A stretch of DNA of 64,000 nucleotides from NCEH01 sp002257205 (GCF_043195105.1 NZ_JBAFWO010000015.1); one strand, 5' to 3'. Counted from the stretch's first letter, positions 1 through 17,086 are shown. A program made the numbers and translations. The notes: generated from the letters alone by a model not told the origin.

Positions 1-27
1 TCCTGCGCCGCACGGCGATTTGGACCG

Positions 28-55
28 AACGGGCCGGCTGCAAAGCCGGCCCGTT
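28..55 (+). terminator. Rho-independent-type terminator of the gene upstream of the window
   Basis: A perfect inverted repeat with 12-bp arms (28-39 and 44-55) around a GCAA loop, ending in TTTGCGTTT. By conserved alphaproteobacterial gene order the upstream gene is probably tuf, but no coding sequence of it is visible here. Confidence 0.75.
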
Positions 56-147
56 TGCGTTTGGATGTGCTTTGCGTTTCCCTGCGCGCCGCAGCACGTC
101 CCCGAAGCGCAGCTTGGGGATAGCCGGCGGGCGCCCGCCAAGGCCTC

Positions 148-176
148 TTTACAGATGCTGTTTCGCTGACTAGACA
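148..176 (+). promoter_or_regulatory. Candidate promoter for tRNA-Trp
   Basis: TTTACA (148-153) is separated by 17 bases from TAGACA (171-176), about 65 bases before the mature tRNA. The -35 is a good match to consensus and the -10 is weak. This is a pattern call only. Confidence 0.3.
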
Positions 177-242
177 CAAGGCCCCGATGCGCTGGGTCGT
201 TTTCCCGGCGCGGGGGTGCTTACCCGTCGCGTGCGCGGGCCT

Positions 243-319
243 AGGAGTGTAGCTCAACTGGTTAGAGCACCGGTCTCCAAAACCGGGGGTTGGGGGTTCG
301 AGTCCCTCCACTCCTGCCA
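243..319 (+). tRNA. trpT: tRNA-Trp (anticodon CCA)
   Basis: A complete cloverleaf can be drawn. The acceptor stem AGGAGTG pairs with CACTCCT. The anticodon stem CCGGT/ACCGG holds the loop CTCCAAA with anticodon CCA, and the T loop is TTCGAGT. The discriminator base is G and the 3' CCA is encoded. Its position just before secE-nusG is the usual one for tRNA-Trp in alphaproteobacteria and many other proteobacteria. Confidence 0.97.
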
Positions 320-628
320 GGCGCGGCGAAGGTTCGGGCAAGTATAAATCTGGCGCGGCGCAAGCGGGCGGCCGGACGGACCGGGAAAGACACCAGGGCT
401 TGAGTTGCAAGCCGGCGCATTTCCTGATCCACAAGAGGGGATGATCCGTGGCGTATCGGCGATTGCCGGCGCCACGAAGCCGGGCGTGCCCGGTCCGTAT
501 TCCGCGAGGTGCTGCGGCACCGGGCGGAGATGGTTTTGGAACGGCCGGCCCAGGGCCTTTGCTCCGGGCGGCCGCCAGCGAGGAGAAGGCATCGCGCGGG
601 CGCAGGTTCGCGGGGATGCCGAGGCGAC
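320..628 (+). other. tRNA-Trp to secE spacer
   Basis: About 310 bases without a convincing gene. A TATAAA at 343-348 could be a -10 element for secE-nusG, but no good -35 lies 16-18 bases before it. The open frames across this stretch have atypical, Arg/Pro/Gly-rich translations and look like high-GC artefacts. Confidence 0.4.
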
Positions 629-826
629 ATGGCGAAGATCAGCCCCACCGAGTTCTTTCAGCAGGTCCGCACCGAAACCCGGAAGGTGACCTGGCCGACC
701 CGGCGCGAAACCCTCATCACCACCGCCATGGTGTTCGTGATGGTGCTGATCGCGTCCGTTTTCTTCCTTATCGCCGACCAGGTGATACGCTTCGGCGTGA
801 GCCAGCTCCTGACCCTCGGCCACTGA
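629..826 (+). CDS. secE: Preprotein translocase subunit SecE
   Basis: SecE is the small membrane subunit that clamps the two halves of SecY in the Sec translocon. The 65-residue product has the alphaproteobacterial single-helix form. An N-terminal amphipathic stretch carries the conserved RKVTWPTRRE (residues 18-27), followed by one transmembrane helix at about 31-52. The ATG at 629 is preferred over the in-frame upstream ATG at 509 because homology to SecE begins with MAKISPTEFF. nusG starts 8 bases after the stop, so the two genes are co-transcribed, as in most bacteria. Confidence 0.95.
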   Translation: MAKISPTEFFQQVRTETRKVTWPTRRETLITTAMVFVMVLIASVFFLIADQVIRFGVSQLLTLGH

Positions 827-834
827 GAGCGCCC

Positions 835-1365
835 ATGTCCTACCGGTGGTACATCGTTCACGCTTATTCGAACTTCGAGAAGAAGGTCGCCGATTCGATC
901 CGCGAGCAGGCGGAGCAGCGCGGGCTGACCGATTTGTTCGAGCAGATCCTGGTGCCCACCGAGAAGGTGGTGGAAGTGCGCCGCGGCCGCAAAGTGGATG
1001 CCGAGCGCAAGTTCTTCCCAGGCTACGTGCTGGTGAAGATGGACCTCACCGACGAGGCGTTCCATCTCATCAAGAACACGCCCAAGGTCACGGGCTTTCT
1101 CGGCGCCGACAACAAGCCCATGCCGATCTCCGAGAAGGAGGCCATGCGCATCCTTCAGCAGGTCCAGGAAGGCATCGAGCGGCCGAAGCCCTCGATCAGC
1201 TATGAGGTCGGCGAGACGGTGAAGGTCTCCGACGGCCCGTTCGCCTCCTTCAACGGCATCGTCGAGGAAGTGGACGAGGGACGCTCGCGCCTCAAGGTCG
1301 CGGTCTCCATCTTCGGCCGCGCCACGCCGGTGGAACTGGAATTCGCCCAGGTGGAGAAGGTCTGA
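835..1365 (+). CDS. nusG: Transcription termination/antitermination protein NusG
   Basis: NusG binds the RNA polymerase clamp, increases processivity, and links polymerase to Rho or to ribosomal protein S10. The 176-residue length is typical. The N-terminal NGN domain begins with WYIVHAYSNFEKKVA and contains FPGYVLVKM. The C-terminal KOW domain is seen as VSDGPFASFNGIVEEVD. The open frame extends upstream to 448, but the family start is MSYRWYIVHAYSN at 835. It is followed by a very strong hairpin terminator. Confidence 0.97.
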   Translation: MSYRWYIVHAYSNFEKKVADSIREQAEQRGLTDLFEQILVPTEKVVEVRRGRKVDAERKFFPGYVLVKMDLTDEAFHLIKNTPKVTGFLGADNKPMPISEKEAMRILQQVQEGIERPKPSISYEVGETVKVSDGPFASFNGIVEEVDEGRSRLKVAVSIFGRATPVELEFAQVEKV

Positions 1366-1443
1366 GCGCAGGCTGCGCCTCGGCCCCTCCCAGCGGCCGG
1401 CGACCCTTGCGCCGGCGCGATAATTCCATTATGTGACCCGCTT

Positions 1444-1487
1444 CCTGTCCGGCCCCGGATTTCCGATCCGGGGCCGGACAGGTTTTT
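1444..1487 (+). terminator. Strong intrinsic terminator after nusG
   Basis: A perfect 17-bp stem (1444-1460 with 1466-1482), a 5-base loop and a TTTTT run. It separates secE-nusG from rplK-rplA, so the latter probably have their own promoter in 1488-1600. Confidence 0.9.
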
Positions 1488-1528
1488 CGGCCCCTCCTTC
1501 TTAGGGAGTGGCCAGCGTGGGAGGTGAC

Positions 1529-1550
1529 GGAGCGTCTCGCCAAACGCTCC
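1529..1550 (+). promoter_or_regulatory. Candidate rplK leader hairpin
   Basis: A 7-bp stem GGAGCGT/ACGCTCC (1529-1535 and 1544-1550) around an 8-base loop, 70 bases before rplK. In E. coli L1 represses its own operon by binding the rplK leader. Whether this hairpin is such a site is inference. Confidence 0.3.
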
Positions 1551-1620
1551 TGCGACCCGCACCACGCACCCCGGTCCGAACCGCCGCGCGCGGCTTCGGC
1601 CATGTTACGGGAGTTTTGAA

Positions 1621-2070
1621 ATGGCGAAGAAAATCACCGGTTACGTCAAGCTGCAGGTTGCGGCTGGCAGCGCCAATCCGGCGCCCCCCATCGGACCCGC
1701 GCTCGGCCAGCGCGGTCTGAACATCATGGAATTCTGCAAGGCGTTCAACGCCCAGACGGCGAAGGAAGAAAAGGGGATGCCCATCCCCGTCGTCATCACC
1801 GTCTATCAGGATCGTTCCTTCACGTTCGAGCTGAAGACCCCGCCGATCTCGTACTTCCTCAAGAAGGCCGCCGGCCTCGAGACGAAGAAGAAGCCCGGCT
1901 CGGGCTCGAAGACGCCCGGCAAGGGCAGCTTCGTCGGCAAGGTCACGCGCGCCCAGCTCGCCGAGATCGCCGAGAAGAAGATGAAGGATCTGAACTGCGA
2001 TTCCGTGGAAGCGGCCGTTCAGATGATCGAAGGCTCGGCCCGCTCCATGGGCCTCCAGGTTCAGGGGTGA
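1621..2070 (+). CDS. rplK: 50S ribosomal protein L11
   Basis: L11 forms the GTPase-associated centre of the large subunit together with 23S rRNA and L10/L12. The 149-residue product opens with MAKKITGYVKLQVAAGSANP, which holds the proline-rich rRNA-binding N-domain. It contains IGPALGQRGLNIMEFCKAFN and ends in the RNA-binding C-domain. It is a few residues longer than the usual ~142 because of a Lys/Gly/Ser-rich linker near residues 83-100. GGGAG lies 8 bases before the ATG. Its stop overlaps an in-frame GTG of rplA, so the two are translationally close. Confidence 0.97.
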   Translation: MAKKITGYVKLQVAAGSANPAPPIGPALGQRGLNIMEFCKAFNAQTAKEEKGMPIPVVITVYQDRSFTFELKTPPISYFLKKAAGLETKKKPGSGSKTPGKGSFVGKVTRAQLAEIAEKKMKDLNCDSVEAAVQMIEGSARSMGLQVQG

Positions 2071-2075
2071 GCACG

Positions 2076-2774
2076 ATGGCGAACCAAGGCAAGCGCATCC
2101 GCGCAGCTCACGAAGGCATCGACCGCCTGAAGCTCTATGGCCTCGACGAGGCCCTGACGCTCCTCAAGGAGCGCACCACCGCCAAGTTCGACGAGACCAT
2201 CGAGGTCGCGCTGAACCTGGGCGTGGACCCGCGCCATGCGGACCAGATGGTCCGTGGCGTGTGCAACCTGCCGAACGGCTCGGGCCGGACCGTGCGCGTG
2301 GCGGTGTTCGCCCGCGGCGCCAAGGCTGACGAAGCCAAGGCGGCGGGCGCTGACATCGTCGGTGCGGAAGACCTGCTGGAGAGCATCCAGGGCGGCACGA
2401 TCGATTTCGATCGCTGCATCGCGACCCCGGACCTGATGCCGCTGGTCGGCCGTCTCGGCAAGATCCTCGGCCCGCGCGGCCTGATGCCGAACCCCAAGGT
2501 CGGCACCGTGACCATGGACGTGAAGGCCGCCGTCGCCGCCGCCAAGGGCGGTGCGGTGGAGTTCCGCGTCGAGAAGGCCGGCATCATCCACGGCGGCATC
2601 GGCAAGGCCTCGTTCCCGGCCGACAAGCTGGCCGAAAACATCCGCGCCTTCGTTGACGCGGTTGTGAAGGCCCGTCCCACCGGCGCCAAGGGCACCTATC
2701 TGCAGCGCGTCGCCGTGTCCTCGACCATGGGCCCCGGCATCAAGGTGGAGCCCTCCACCGTGCTCACCGCCTGA
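2076..2774 (+). CDS. rplA: 50S ribosomal protein L1
   Basis: L1 builds the mobile L1 stalk at the E site and is often the autogenous repressor of the L11 operon. The 232-residue product has the L1 signature around MPNPKVGTVT and the RNA-binding segments GKILGPRGLMPN and EFRVEKAGI. An in-frame GTG at 2067 overlaps the rplK stop and would add MST. The ATG at 2076 is chosen because the family begins MA-x2-GKRI. It is followed by a terminator. Confidence 0.97.
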   Translation: MANQGKRIRAAHEGIDRLKLYGLDEALTLLKERTTAKFDETIEVALNLGVDPRHADQMVRGVCNLPNGSGRTVRVAVFARGAKADEAKAAGADIVGAEDLLESIQGGTIDFDRCIATPDLMPLVGRLGKILGPRGLMPNPKVGTVTMDVKAAVAAAKGGAVEFRVEKAGIIHGGIGKASFPADKLAENIRAFVDAVVKARPTGAKGTYLQRVAVSSTMGPGIKVEPSTVLTA

Positions 2775-2797
2775 GCCTTCGGCACGCAGGAATGAAG

Positions 2798-2824
2798 AGG
2801 CCGGGCCTGTGCCCGGCCTTTTTC
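2798..2824 (+). terminator. Intrinsic terminator after rplA
   Basis: A 9-bp GC-rich stem (2798-2806 with 2811-2819), a CTGT loop and a run of six Ts. It isolates rplKA from rplJL. Confidence 0.9.
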
Positions 2825-2914
2825 TTGACCCGGAAGAGGGGCTTGGTCGGGACCTGCGACGCAGGCGCCTGTGCCAGGATTTTCGGATGGTCAAGCAAAA
2901 AATGCGAAAAGGGC

Positions 2915-2943
2915 GTGACAAGTCGCGCCCGAGCCTCTATATG
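2915..2943 (+). promoter_or_regulatory. Candidate promoter of rplJ-rplL(-rpoBC)
   Basis: GTGACA (2915-2920), 17 bases, then TATATG (2938-2943). This sits in the AT-richest part of the 667-base gap, just after the rplA terminator. If used, it gives a leader of about 490 bases before rplJ. Confidence 0.5.
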
Positions 2944-2949
2944 GCATGT

Positions 2950-3441
2950 TTCGCTGGTGTGGAAACACAGCGGCGTTAATAGATCGAGCTTCCGCCCGGA
3001 AACGGGTGGAGGGGCTGGGAGGGTTCGCCCGCCCGGCCTCATTGCCTGTCTGATCTGCCGGTTCTCGAACCGGGAAATCGGAGAGGCAAGAGTCCTGTCC
3101 GAGACTGCAGGCGCCATGCTCGCATGGCTTAATCCTCGCCAGACAACCTCGCCCGAGGCTGTCCTTTGGAGGGCCAGCATAGACGGGGAAGACCGGATTT
3201 CGCGCGATGCGCACCCGCGTGTCGCAACAAGATCGGTTCGAACCAGTGCCTTGTGGCCGGTGACCCGGTTCCCGAGGGGACAGGGCATGTGAGCGTCGCG
3301 CGTGCGCGGCCGGCATGTCTGATGAGGATATATCCCTTGCGGATATATTCACGTGTTGACGTTCCGGGAAGCGGACGAGCGGCAAGGCGCAACCGGTGGA
3401 GCCGGCTTTCGGTTCCACCACAGGCTTAAAGAGAGCCAGAC
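2950..3441 (+). promoter_or_regulatory. Long untranslated leader of rplJ
   Basis: About 490 bases with no credible gene. L10/L12 autoregulates through an mRNA leader in other bacteria, so a regulatory RNA is plausible. Visible structure includes the direct repeat GGATATAT at 3326-3333 and 3341-3348, the first copy being part of the palindrome GGATATATCC, and complementary GAACC/GGTTC segments near 3240-3272. No known leader family can be assigned by eye. Confidence 0.4.
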
Positions 3442-3960
3442 GTGGATCGAGCGGAAAAACAACAGCTCGTCACGACGCTTACTGAAGTGTTTCAGAACAC
3501 TTCGGTCGTCGTGGTGGCCCACTATTCCGGCCTCACCGTAGCTCAGCTGTCGAAACTTCGTCGGCAGATGAAGCAGAACGGTGCGACCGTGAAGGTGGCG
3601 AAGAACCGCCTCGCCAAAATCGCTCTGGAAGGCTCCGACGTTGCCCACGTGGCGACCCTTCTCAAGGGTCCCACGCTGATCGCTTATTCGAGCGATCCTG
3701 TGGCAGCGCCGAAGGTTGCCGTCGAGTTTGCCAAGGGCAACGACAAGTTCGTTATCCTCGGCGGCGCGATGGGCAAAACGGCCCTGAATCCGGATGGTGT
3801 GAAGGCTTTGGCCACCATGCCCTCCCTGGATGAACTGCGTGCGAAGCTGGTCGGGCTTATCCAGGCCCCGGCCACCAAGATCGCCCAGCTCACCACCGCG
3901 CCGGCAGCAAAGCTTGCCCGCGTGTTCGGGGCCTATGCCAAGCAGGACGAGGCCGCGTGA
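3442..3960 (+). CDS. rplJ: 50S ribosomal protein L10
   Basis: L10 anchors the L7/L12 dimers to the ribosome and binds 23S rRNA near L11. The 172-residue length is normal. The rRNA-binding domain contains VVVVAHYSGLTV and KVAKNRLAK, and the C-terminal helix that carries L12 dimers is APAAKLARVFGAYAKQ. The start is GTG at 3442, giving MDRAEKQQLV, the usual rhizobial N-terminus. rplL follows after 54 bases. Confidence 0.97.
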   Translation: MDRAEKQQLVTTLTEVFQNTSVVVVAHYSGLTVAQLSKLRRQMKQNGATVKVAKNRLAKIALEGSDVAHVATLLKGPTLIAYSSDPVAAPKVAVEFAKGNDKFVILGGAMGKTALNPDGVKALATMPSLDELRAKLVGLIQAPATKIAQLTTAPAAKLARVFGAYAKQDEAA

Positions 3961-4014
3961 GGCGGTTGGATCTCGCAAACCTGAATTTCGAACCTATCTT
4001 AGGAAGACACGACA

Positions 4015-4389
<375 letters not shown>

Positions 4390-4404
4390 GCTTTTGAAAG
4401 CGAG

Positions 4405-4433
4405 GCGGCCCCGGGTTTTTCCCGGGGCCGCTT
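4405..4433 (+). terminator. Terminator or attenuator between rplL and rpoB
   Basis: A perfect 11-bp stem (4405-4415 with 4421-4431) around TTTTT, followed only by TTCAT. The short T-tract suggests partial termination, as in the E. coli rplL-rpoB attenuator. That role is inferred. Confidence 0.65.
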
Positions 4434-4653
4434 CATCTGTCCCGGCGGGCTCTGGCCGGCGGGGCGCGTAGGCAGAGGACGGTTCTCCCGGTCGCCGCTT
4501 GAGGCGACGACCCGGCGAGCCGTTGCAGATGGAGGGGAATGGCTCTCGGGCCCCCAACCCCTTCGTCGCGGGAGCAATGGCGGTCTTAAGGGCCGGAGCG
4601 AGTGCCTTGTCGGGGCGCGTTCCGTGCAAGGGCCAGGACGGACGAGGATCGAG

Positions 4654-8784
<4,131 letters not shown>

Positions 8785-8911
8785 GGCCGCGCCTGTCGGA
8801 AGGCGGGGGCGCGGCGCGCCTTCGCTCTCCTGCCGATAAGATCCTGCATTTTCTGGTCGAAACCCCATCAGGCGGCATGAGGGGCGAACGACCGAGCCGA
8901 AGGAGACGGTC

Positions 8912-13093
<4,182 letters not shown>

Positions 13094-13126
13094 AGCGGGT
13101 CTTCAAGCCCGATCTGTGAGACACGA

Positions 13127-13152
13127 AAGGCCGCCCCTCGGGGCGGCCTTTT
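13127..13152 (+). terminator. Intrinsic terminator after rpoC
   Basis: An 11-bp GC-rich inverted repeat (13127-13137 with 13140-13150) with a tight loop, followed by TTTTGCG. It ends the rpoBC transcript before the convergent kinase gene. Confidence 0.85.
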
Positions 13153-13278
13153 GCGTTGAAGCGGGCGTTCGGCCTGTTTGCCGGAGCGTTTCGCGGTCAT
13201 CGCGCGGACATTCACCGAAATCCTCCGAAAAGGCGCGGCGATCACGGCGTCAAGCGCTTCTCCGCGCGGTTCGGCAAC

Positions 13279-14703
13279 TCACACCGGCAGGCGCACCGTG
13301 GCTCGCAATCCGCCGAGCGGGCTGTCGCCGAGGATGATGTCGCCGCCATGGGTGCGGGCAATGTCGCGGGCGATGGCCAGGCCGAGCCCCGAGCCGCCGG
13401 CATCCTGGTTGCGCGCATCGTCGAGCCGCAGGAACGGGCGGAACACTTCCTCGCGCTTTTCCAATGGGATGCCGGAACCGTCGTCGTCCACATTCACGCT
13501 GAGCCACCGGGCATCGCGGGTGGCGGAGATTTCCACCGTGCGGGCATAGCGCACCGCATTGCTGACGAGATTGCCGATGCAGCGCTTGAGCGAATCCGAT
13601 TTCACCTGAACCAGAGGCGGCCCCATGAAATTGGCGCGGGCAATGGCGCCATGGCGCTCGGCATTGGTGCGCAGATCCTCGATCACCTGCGCCATGTCGG
13701 TCAGCGAGGCCTGCTCGCCCGGATCGCCGCGCGCGAACGCCAAATAGGCTTCCAGCATGCCCTGGAGTTCGTCCACATCCTTGCGCAGCGCCTCCACCTC
13801 CGGCCCTTCGCCGAGGAAGGCGAGTTCCAGGCGGAAGCGGGTGAGAATGGTGCGCATATCGTGCGAGACGCCCGCCAGCATGGTGGTGCGCTGCTCGATC
13901 TGCCGCTCGATGCGCCGCTTCATCTCCAGGAACGCCACCGCCGCCCGCCGCACCTCGCGGGCGCCACGGGGGCGGAAATTCTCCACATCGCGCCCCTTGC
14001 CGAACGCCTCGGCGGCATCGGCAAGATTCTCGATCGGGCGAATCTGGTTGCGCAGGAACAGGATGGCCACCGCAAGCAGCACCAGGGATGTACCCACCAT
14101 CCAGAGCAGGAAGATGTGGGAATTCGAGGCATAGGCCGATCCGCGCCGGGCGAAGATACGCAGCACCACGTCGGGCATCTTCACCCGCACCTCGATCAGG
14201 CTGGAGCGGCCGACCGTGTCGATCCAATAGGGTTCTGAAATACGCCGGCCGATTTCGCGCGAAAGCGCGCTGTCGAGGATCGAGAAGAACGGCTGCGGCC
14301 CTGGCTCGGGCAGCGGATCCGGCGGCAGGATGTCGAGAGTCAGTTCCAGATTCTGCCAGGCGATCTTGCGCAGGACGGTCGCGTCCTTGTCGTGCGGAAA
14401 GGCGGCATAGAGCGCCACCACCGCGGCGATATCCTGGCTGACGGCAGCGGAAAGGCGGCGGGTGACGGTGTTGTAATGGCGCTCCATGAACACGAAGGCC
14501 ACGACCGATTGCAGGATCACCATGGGAATGACGATGATCAGCAGCGAGCGGGGATAAAGCCCTTTCGGCGTTACACGATTGAACCAGGCGCCGAAACGGG
14601 CATTGGCATGGGCGAGCCGGCTGCCAAGGCGCCGCATTGCGGTTCGGAAGGCCTCCATCGCGCCACCTCCGCCTGCGGGCTTGATCTCCTGGCGCAAGCT
14701 CAT
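13279..14703 (-). CDS. EnvZ-like membrane sensor histidine kinase
   Basis: A 474-residue sensor kinase, probably the partner of the adjacent OmpR-type regulator. There are transmembrane helices at about 51-73 and 196-218 with a periplasmic domain between, then a HAMP domain. The phosphoacceptor segment is GVSHDMRTILTR (His 281), and the ATPase domain has the N box LVSNAVRYA, DDDGSGIP and GGSGLGLAIAR. The usual Pro after HDLRT is Ile here, a substitution also recalled from rhizobial EnvZ homologues. Its ATG overlaps the regulator's TGA (ATGA), so the genes are translationally coupled. MEAFRTAM (residue 16) is an alternative start. Confidence 0.9.
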   Translation of the reverse strand: MSLRQEIKPAGGGGAMEAFRTAMRRLGSRLAHANARFGAWFNRVTPKGLYPRSLLIIVIPMVILQSVVAFVFMERHYNTVTRRLSAAVSQDIAAVVALYAAFPHDKDATVLRKIAWQNLELTLDILPPDPLPEPGPQPFFSILDSALSREIGRRISEPYWIDTVGRSSLIEVRVKMPDVVLRIFARRGSAYASNSHIFLLWMVGTSLVLLAVAILFLRNQIRPIENLADAAEAFGKGRDVENFRPRGAREVRRAAVAFLEMKRRIERQIEQRTTMLAGVSHDMRTILTRFRLELAFLGEGPEVEALRKDVDELQGMLEAYLAFARGDPGEQASLTDMAQVIEDLRTNAERHGAIARANFMGPPLVQVKSDSLKRCIGNLVSNAVRYARTVEISATRDARWLSVNVDDDGSGIPLEKREEVFRPFLRLDDARNQDAGGSGLGLAIARDIARTHGGDIILGDSPLGGLRATVRLPV

Positions 14704-15422
14704 GGGGTCACAACCAGCCGGTAGCCGATGCCGCGCACGGTCTGCACATAAGTGGGGTTCGCCGGATCGCGCTCCACCTTGCGGCGCAGGCGGTTCACCT
14801 GCACGTCCACGGCCCGCTCGCTCGCCGCGCCGTTGCCCGCAAGCGCCATGCGCGGCACGGTCTCGCCGGGGTTTTCCGAAAGCGCACGCAGCATGTCGCG
14901 CTCGCGCTCGGTGATGCGCAGGATCTCGCCGCCGCGGCTCAATTCGCCGCGTGCGAGGTGGAAGCTGAATTCGCCGAAGCGGACCTCCTCGATGGCCTTC
15001 TGCGGCGCCGGCGCGGCGCGCTTGAGGATCGAGCCGACGCGCAGCAGCAGTTCGCGCGGCTCGAACGGCTTGCCGAGATAATCATCCACCCCCGCTTCCA
15101 GGCCCACGATGCGGTCCTGGATTTCCGAGCGCGCGGTGAGCATGAGGATCGGCACCGTCGAGGTGATGCGCAGCGAGCGGGCGAGATCGAGCCCCGACTC
15201 CCCCGGCATCATCACGTCCAGCACCAGCAGGTCGAATTCCAGCCCTTCCAGGCGCCCGCGCGCCTCCAGGGCGGAGGCGGCGGTGGTGACGCGATAGCCA
15301 TGCTCGCTCAGGAAGCGCGAGAGCAGGGTCCGGATTCGGTTGTCGTCGTCCACCACCAGCAGATGGGGCGCGTCGTCCGCGGGCGCCGGCGGAGCGGGAT
15401 GGGGGGTCGTCAATTCGGTCAT
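14700..15422 (-). CDS. OmpR/PetR-family DNA-binding response regulator
   Basis: A 240-residue response regulator. The receiver domain has the acidic pocket VVDDDNR (near 23-29), phosphoacceptor Asp 69 in LLVLDVMMPG, and the conserved Lys in YLGKPFEP. The C-terminal winged-helix DNA-binding domain ends VQTVRGIGYRLVVTP. The start at 15422 (MTELTTPHP) is chosen because the upstream extension of the open frame is low-complexity and shadows the MarR gene. Gene order MarR-OmpR-EnvZ beside ilvE resembles the petP-petR locus of purple bacteria, where PetR regulates growth and cytochrome bc1 genes. The function here is inferred. Confidence 0.92.
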   Translation of the reverse strand: MTELTTPHPAPPAPADDAPHLLVVDDDNRIRTLLSRFLSEHGYRVTTAASALEARGRLEGLEFDLLVLDVMMPGESGLDLARSLRITSTVPILMLTARSEIQDRIVGLEAGVDDYLGKPFEPRELLLRVGSILKRAAPAPQKAIEEVRFGEFSFHLARGELSRGGEILRITERERDMLRALSENPGETVPRMALAGNGAASERAVDVQVNRLRRKVERDPANPTYVQTVRGIGYRLVVTP

Positions 15423-15433
15423 GTCTCGTGCCT

Positions 15434-16006
15434 TCAGGCGGTCCGCGCGCGGGCGGATGCGGCGCGCCGGGTGAGCCGCTCCACCTCGGTGCGATCTTCG
15501 GGGTCGATCATGGCCACAAGAAAGCGCTGCGCCGCCTCGCGCGCGCCGGGCCCGCATTCTTCCAGCGCCAGGGCGATGCGCTGGCTCTGGAGGGCGACGA
15601 ACTCGCGGGCCAGGGCCTGCCCCTTCATGGTGGGATAAAGCAGGCGCTGGCGGCGGTCGGACGCGCCGGCGCGGCTCTCCACGAACCCCTCGTCCACCAG
15701 CTCGCGCAGCACCCGGCCGAGGCTCTGCTTGGTGATGCGCAGGATGTCCAGGAGGTCCGTCACGCGCATACCAGGATGGCGATTGACGAAGTGCAGCACG
15801 CGATGATGCGCCCGGCCAAAGCCGAGGGGCGCGAGGATGGCATCCGGATCGCCGACGAAGTCCCTGTAAGCGAAGAAGAAAAGTTCGATCAACTCCACCA
15901 GCGACTCGGCCTGCGGGGCGGCGGCCGGCCGGTCGGGCTGGGACGCTTCGGGGGCGGTGGGAAGGGGATTTATGTCAGCCATGTTGACTTTTTTCGGTCC
16001 GATCAT
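15434..16006 (-). CDS. MarR-family transcriptional regulator (PetP-like)
   Basis: A MarR-type winged-helix protein of up to 190 residues. The recognition region is GMRVTDLLDILRITKQSLGR, and the wing is ESRAGASDRRQRLLYPT with the classic D-R-R segment. It lies 11 bases upstream of the response regulator on the same strand and is probably co-transcribed. The Pro/Ala-rich start is poorly conserved. MADINPLPT at 15982 is an equally possible start, and neither ATG has a good Shine-Dalgarno. The PetP assignment rests on neighbourhood as well as domain type. Confidence 0.85.
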   Translation of the reverse strand: MIGPKKVNMADINPLPTAPEASQPDRPAAAPQAESLVELIELFFFAYRDFVGDPDAILAPLGFGRAHHRVLHFVNRHPGMRVTDLLDILRITKQSLGRVLRELVDEGFVESRAGASDRRQRLLYPTMKGQALAREFVALQSQRIALALEECGPGAREAAQRFLVAMIDPEDRTEVERLTRRAASARARTA

Positions 16007-16195
16007 TACTCACAGGCTTGCGGTCGCGAAAGGATCGGTCTCCAATAACCCATCTGGAGTTCGATCATTGCGCCTTTCACAGCCTGCACCATATGTCAGA
16101 TGTGAAAATATCCGTACCGGGCACGGCTGCAAAGGGCAGCCGTCATGGGAGGCGAAGGCCGTCTTAAAGACGCGGCCGGATCAGGAGTTAAGACC

Positions 16196-17086
16196 ATGAG
16201 TGGTGGAGAGCCTTTCGACAAACGCGACGGTTGGATCTGGTTCGACGGCGTCCTGGTGCCTTGGGCCGACGCGAAGATTCACGTCCTCTCCCATGGTCTG
16301 CATTATGCCAGCTGTGTGTTCGAAGGCGAGCGTGCCTATGGCGGCACCATTTTCAAGAGCGCGGAGCATTCCGAGCGCCTGCGCCTCTCGGCCGAAATGC
16401 TGGATTTCACCATTCCCTACGGCATCTCCGAGATCGATGCCGCCAAGCGCCTCACGCTGGAAAAGAACGGCCTGGTCGACGCTTACGTGCGCCCGGTCGC
16501 CTGGCGCGGCAGCGAGATGATGGGCGTTTCGGCGCAGTCCAACACCATCCATCTCGCCATCGCCTGCTGGGAATGGCCGAGCTATTTCGACCCCGAGCAG
16601 CGCCAGAAGGGCCTGCGGCTGGACCTGGCGGAGTTCCGCCGTCCCGATCCGGCGACTATCCCTTGCCGCGCAAAGGCTTCGGGCCTGTACATGATCTGCA
16701 CCATCTCCAAGCATAAGGCGGAGCGGCGCGGGTTTGCGGATGCGCTGATGCTGGATTATCGTGGACTGGTGGCGGAATGCACCGGCGCCAACATCTTTTT
16801 CGTGAAGGATGGCGTCATCCACACGCCAAAGCCCGACTGCTTCCTGGACGGCATCACCCGCCGCACGGTGATCGGGCTGGCGAAGAACCATGGAATCGAA
16901 GTGGTTGAACGCGCGATCAAGCCGGAAGAACTCGCAGATTTCACCGAATGTTTCATCACCGGCACCGCCGCCGAGGTGACCCCGGTGGGCGAGATCGCCG
17001 ACTGGCGGTTTGCCCCGAGCGGCATCACCCACCAGCTGATGGATGCCTATAGCGCGGCGGTGCGGCCGCAGCAGGCGGCGGCGTAA
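16196..17086 (+). CDS. ilvE: Branched-chain amino acid aminotransferase
   Basis: A fold-type IV PLP enzyme that interconverts Val, Leu and Ile with their 2-oxo acids in the cytoplasm. The 296-residue product shows WFDGVLVPWADAKIHVLSHG, the VFEGERAY segment, the PLP Lys in CRAKASGLYM (about residue 160), and ECTGANIFFV plus FITGTAAEVTPV of the cofactor-phosphate cup. The ATG at 16196 has AGGAG 9 bases upstream. The open frame reaches 16145 but the family begins near this ATG. It is divergent from the MarR gene and followed by its own terminator. Confidence 0.95.
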   Translation: MSGGEPFDKRDGWIWFDGVLVPWADAKIHVLSHGLHYASCVFEGERAYGGTIFKSAEHSERLRLSAEMLDFTIPYGISEIDAAKRLTLEKNGLVDAYVRPVAWRGSEMMGVSAQSNTIHLAIACWEWPSYFDPEQRQKGLRLDLAEFRRPDPATIPCRAKASGLYMICTISKHKAERRGFADALMLDYRGLVAECTGANIFFVKDGVIHTPKPDCFLDGITRRTVIGLAKNHGIEVVERAIKPEELADFTECFITGTAAEVTPVGEIADWRFAPSGITHQLMDAYSAAVRPQQAAA

